A stretch of DNA of 64,000 bases from Paraburkholderia fungorum (lineage in GTDB: Bacteria > Pseudomonadota > Gammaproteobacteria > Burkholderiales > Burkholderiaceae): assembly GCF_902833645.1 (NCBI RefSeq), contig NZ_CADFGE010000011.1, positions 186,001 through 250,000 on the forward strand. Reading direction: 5' to 3'. Within the stretch, counting starts at the first letter, position 1. Every line of letters begins with the position of its first letter. The notes under the pieces were generated by a model that was not told where the DNA came from, made no database searches, and saw nothing but the letters and a program-made list of their open reading frames with translations. Shown here one piece after another: positions 63,115 to 64,000 of the stretch. The translations under genes and the position numbers were made by a program.

Positions 63115-64000
63115 TGCACACCTCCGCCAAGCGCCACGCTCGCGGCAGCAGGTGCCGGACCTGCGCCGCCACGGCTGGTGCGACGCTGCAAATACCATTG
63201 CAAGGTGTTGATGAGCAGCAGCATCAGGAACGACACCACCAGCATGACCACGGCCAGCGCGGTCGCGCCGGCGTAGTCGTATTGTTCGAGCTTGGTAATG
63301 ATCAGCAGCGACGTGATTTCCGATTTCATCGGCACATTACCGGCGATGAAAATCACCGAACCGTATTCGCCGAGCGCCCGCGCGAATGCCAGCGCGAAAC
63401 CCGTCAGCAAGGCTGGGAACACGGCCGGCAGCACGACGCGGCGAAACGTCAGCCAGCGCGAGGCGCCGAGGCAGGCAGCCGCTTCTTCCTGCTCGCGTTC
63501 GAACTCTTCGAGCACCGGCTGCACGGTCCGCACGACGAACGGCAAACCGATGAAGGTCAGCGCGACCAGCACACCGGCCGGCGTGAAAGCGATCTTGATG
63601 CCGAGCGGTTCGAGAAACTGGCCGATCCAGCCGTTGCCCGCGTACACCGCCGCGAGCGAAATGCCGGCCACGGAGGTCGGCAATGCAAACGGCAGATCGA
63701 CCACCGCATCGACGATGCGCTTGAACGGGAACGTATAGCGCACCAGCACCCACGCGACCAGAAAACCGAACACCGCGTTGATCAGCGCGCCGCCGAGGGC
63801 CGAGAAAAACGTCAGGCGATACGACGCGAGCACGCGCGGCGACGTGACCGCGCGCACGAACTGAGGCCAGTCGAGCGTCGCGGTCTTGAGAAAGGTCGCC
63901 GCAAGCGGAATCAGCACCACGAGGCTCAGATAAGCCACCGTGATGCCGAGTGTCAGGCCAAAACCGGGCAACGCGCTCGGTTTTCGGAAGGTCAACGTCG
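63111..64000 (-). CDS. cysT: Sulfate ABC transporter permease CysT (start probably outside window)
   Basis: CysT/CysU permease, 294 or more residues visible. The TM region is FGLTLGITVAYLSLVVLIPL; EAA loop EQEEAAACLGASRWLTFRRV and ARALGEYGSVIFIAGNVPMK follow. A TTG at 63995 is in frame, but the family N-terminus often has a few more residues, so the true ATG may lie just beyond the window. Its stop overlaps cysW (ATGA). Confidence 0.95.
   Translation of the reverse strand, partial: TLTFRKPSALPGFGLTLGITVAYLSLVVLIPLAATFLKTATLDWPQFVRAVTSPRVLASYRLTFFSALGGALINAVFGFLVAWVLVRYTFPFKRIVDAVVDLPFALPTSVAGISLAAVYAGNGWIGQFLEPLGIKIAFTPAGVLVALTFIGLPFVVRTVQPVLEEFEREQEEAAACLGASRWLTFRRVVLPAVFPALLTGFALAFARALGEYGSVIFIAGNVPMKSEITSLLIITKLEQYDYAGATALAVVMLVVSFLMLLLINTLQWYLQRRTSRGGAGPAPAAASVALGGGVQ

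Overview
The window is ordinary chromosomal sequence from a high-GC betaproteobacterium. Gene content and order point to Burkholderiaceae, most likely Paraburkholderia or a close relative. The main reasons are the dnaX-ybaB-recR block, trxA followed by rho, a PriB-containing rpsF operon, cysT-cysW-cysA next to a CysB-type regulator, an aminotransferase-hom-thrC block upstream of moeA-moaD-moaE, and a complete L-Ara4N lipid A cluster. This placement rests on recognised gene families and synteny, not on a database search. I see no insertion sequence, prophage, CRISPR array, tRNA or rRNA. Coding density is high, and most long reading frames opposite real genes are shadows caused by high GC.

Layout from left to right. 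1-5200: the end of a quinone oxidoreductase gene, then (minus strand) an SsuABC/TauABC-like ABC importer behind a CaiB-type CoA-transferase. 5300-9500: recR, ybaB and dnaX (minus) and the SRP RNA gene. 9900-15400: trxA, rho with a structured leader, a MerR regulator coupled to an MFS exporter, mtfA and rpmE2. 15600-18800: a PMT-type membrane glycosyltransferase and a MATE transporter. 19000-25700: a MerR/carboxymuconolactone-decarboxylase-like pair, a secreted ComEA-like protein, a YidB-like protein, clpB with a sigma-32-type promoter, and nsrR divergent from a truncated globin. 25700-32400 (minus): molybdopterin genes moeA-moaD-moaE, then thrC, hom and an AlaA-type aminotransferase, with an intergenic repeat in the middle. 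32900-40800 (plus): the L-Ara4N cluster with its two ArnA activities encoded by separate genes.

41000-47600: a Bcp peroxiredoxin, a PIN-PhoH ATPase, an NlpC/P60 lipoprotein, a divergent SDR, and a Pit phosphate transporter with its DUF47 partner. 47700-50900 (minus): dnaB and the rpsF-priB-rpsR-rplI operon. 50900-53700: an anti-sigma/ECF sigma pair and a LysR regulator. 53900-57600: gcl, hyi and glxR, which take glyoxylate through tartronate semialdehyde to glycerate; the divergent LysR gene shares a promoter region with them that carries a strong inverted repeat. 58300-64000: a DUF3597 gene, an asparaginase, a CysB-type regulator and the sulfate importer genes cysA, cysW and cysT, the last running off the window.

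No wholly new system stands out. The best leads are control sites (the gcl/LysR inverted repeat, the 19-bp-spacer MerR promoter, the NsrR-like site by the globin gene, the rho leader) and several unusual proteins: an SDR without YxxxK, a ComEA-like protein with a histone-H1-like tail, a PIN-PhoH protein with a long disordered head, and a DnaX with 13-residue tandem repeats.
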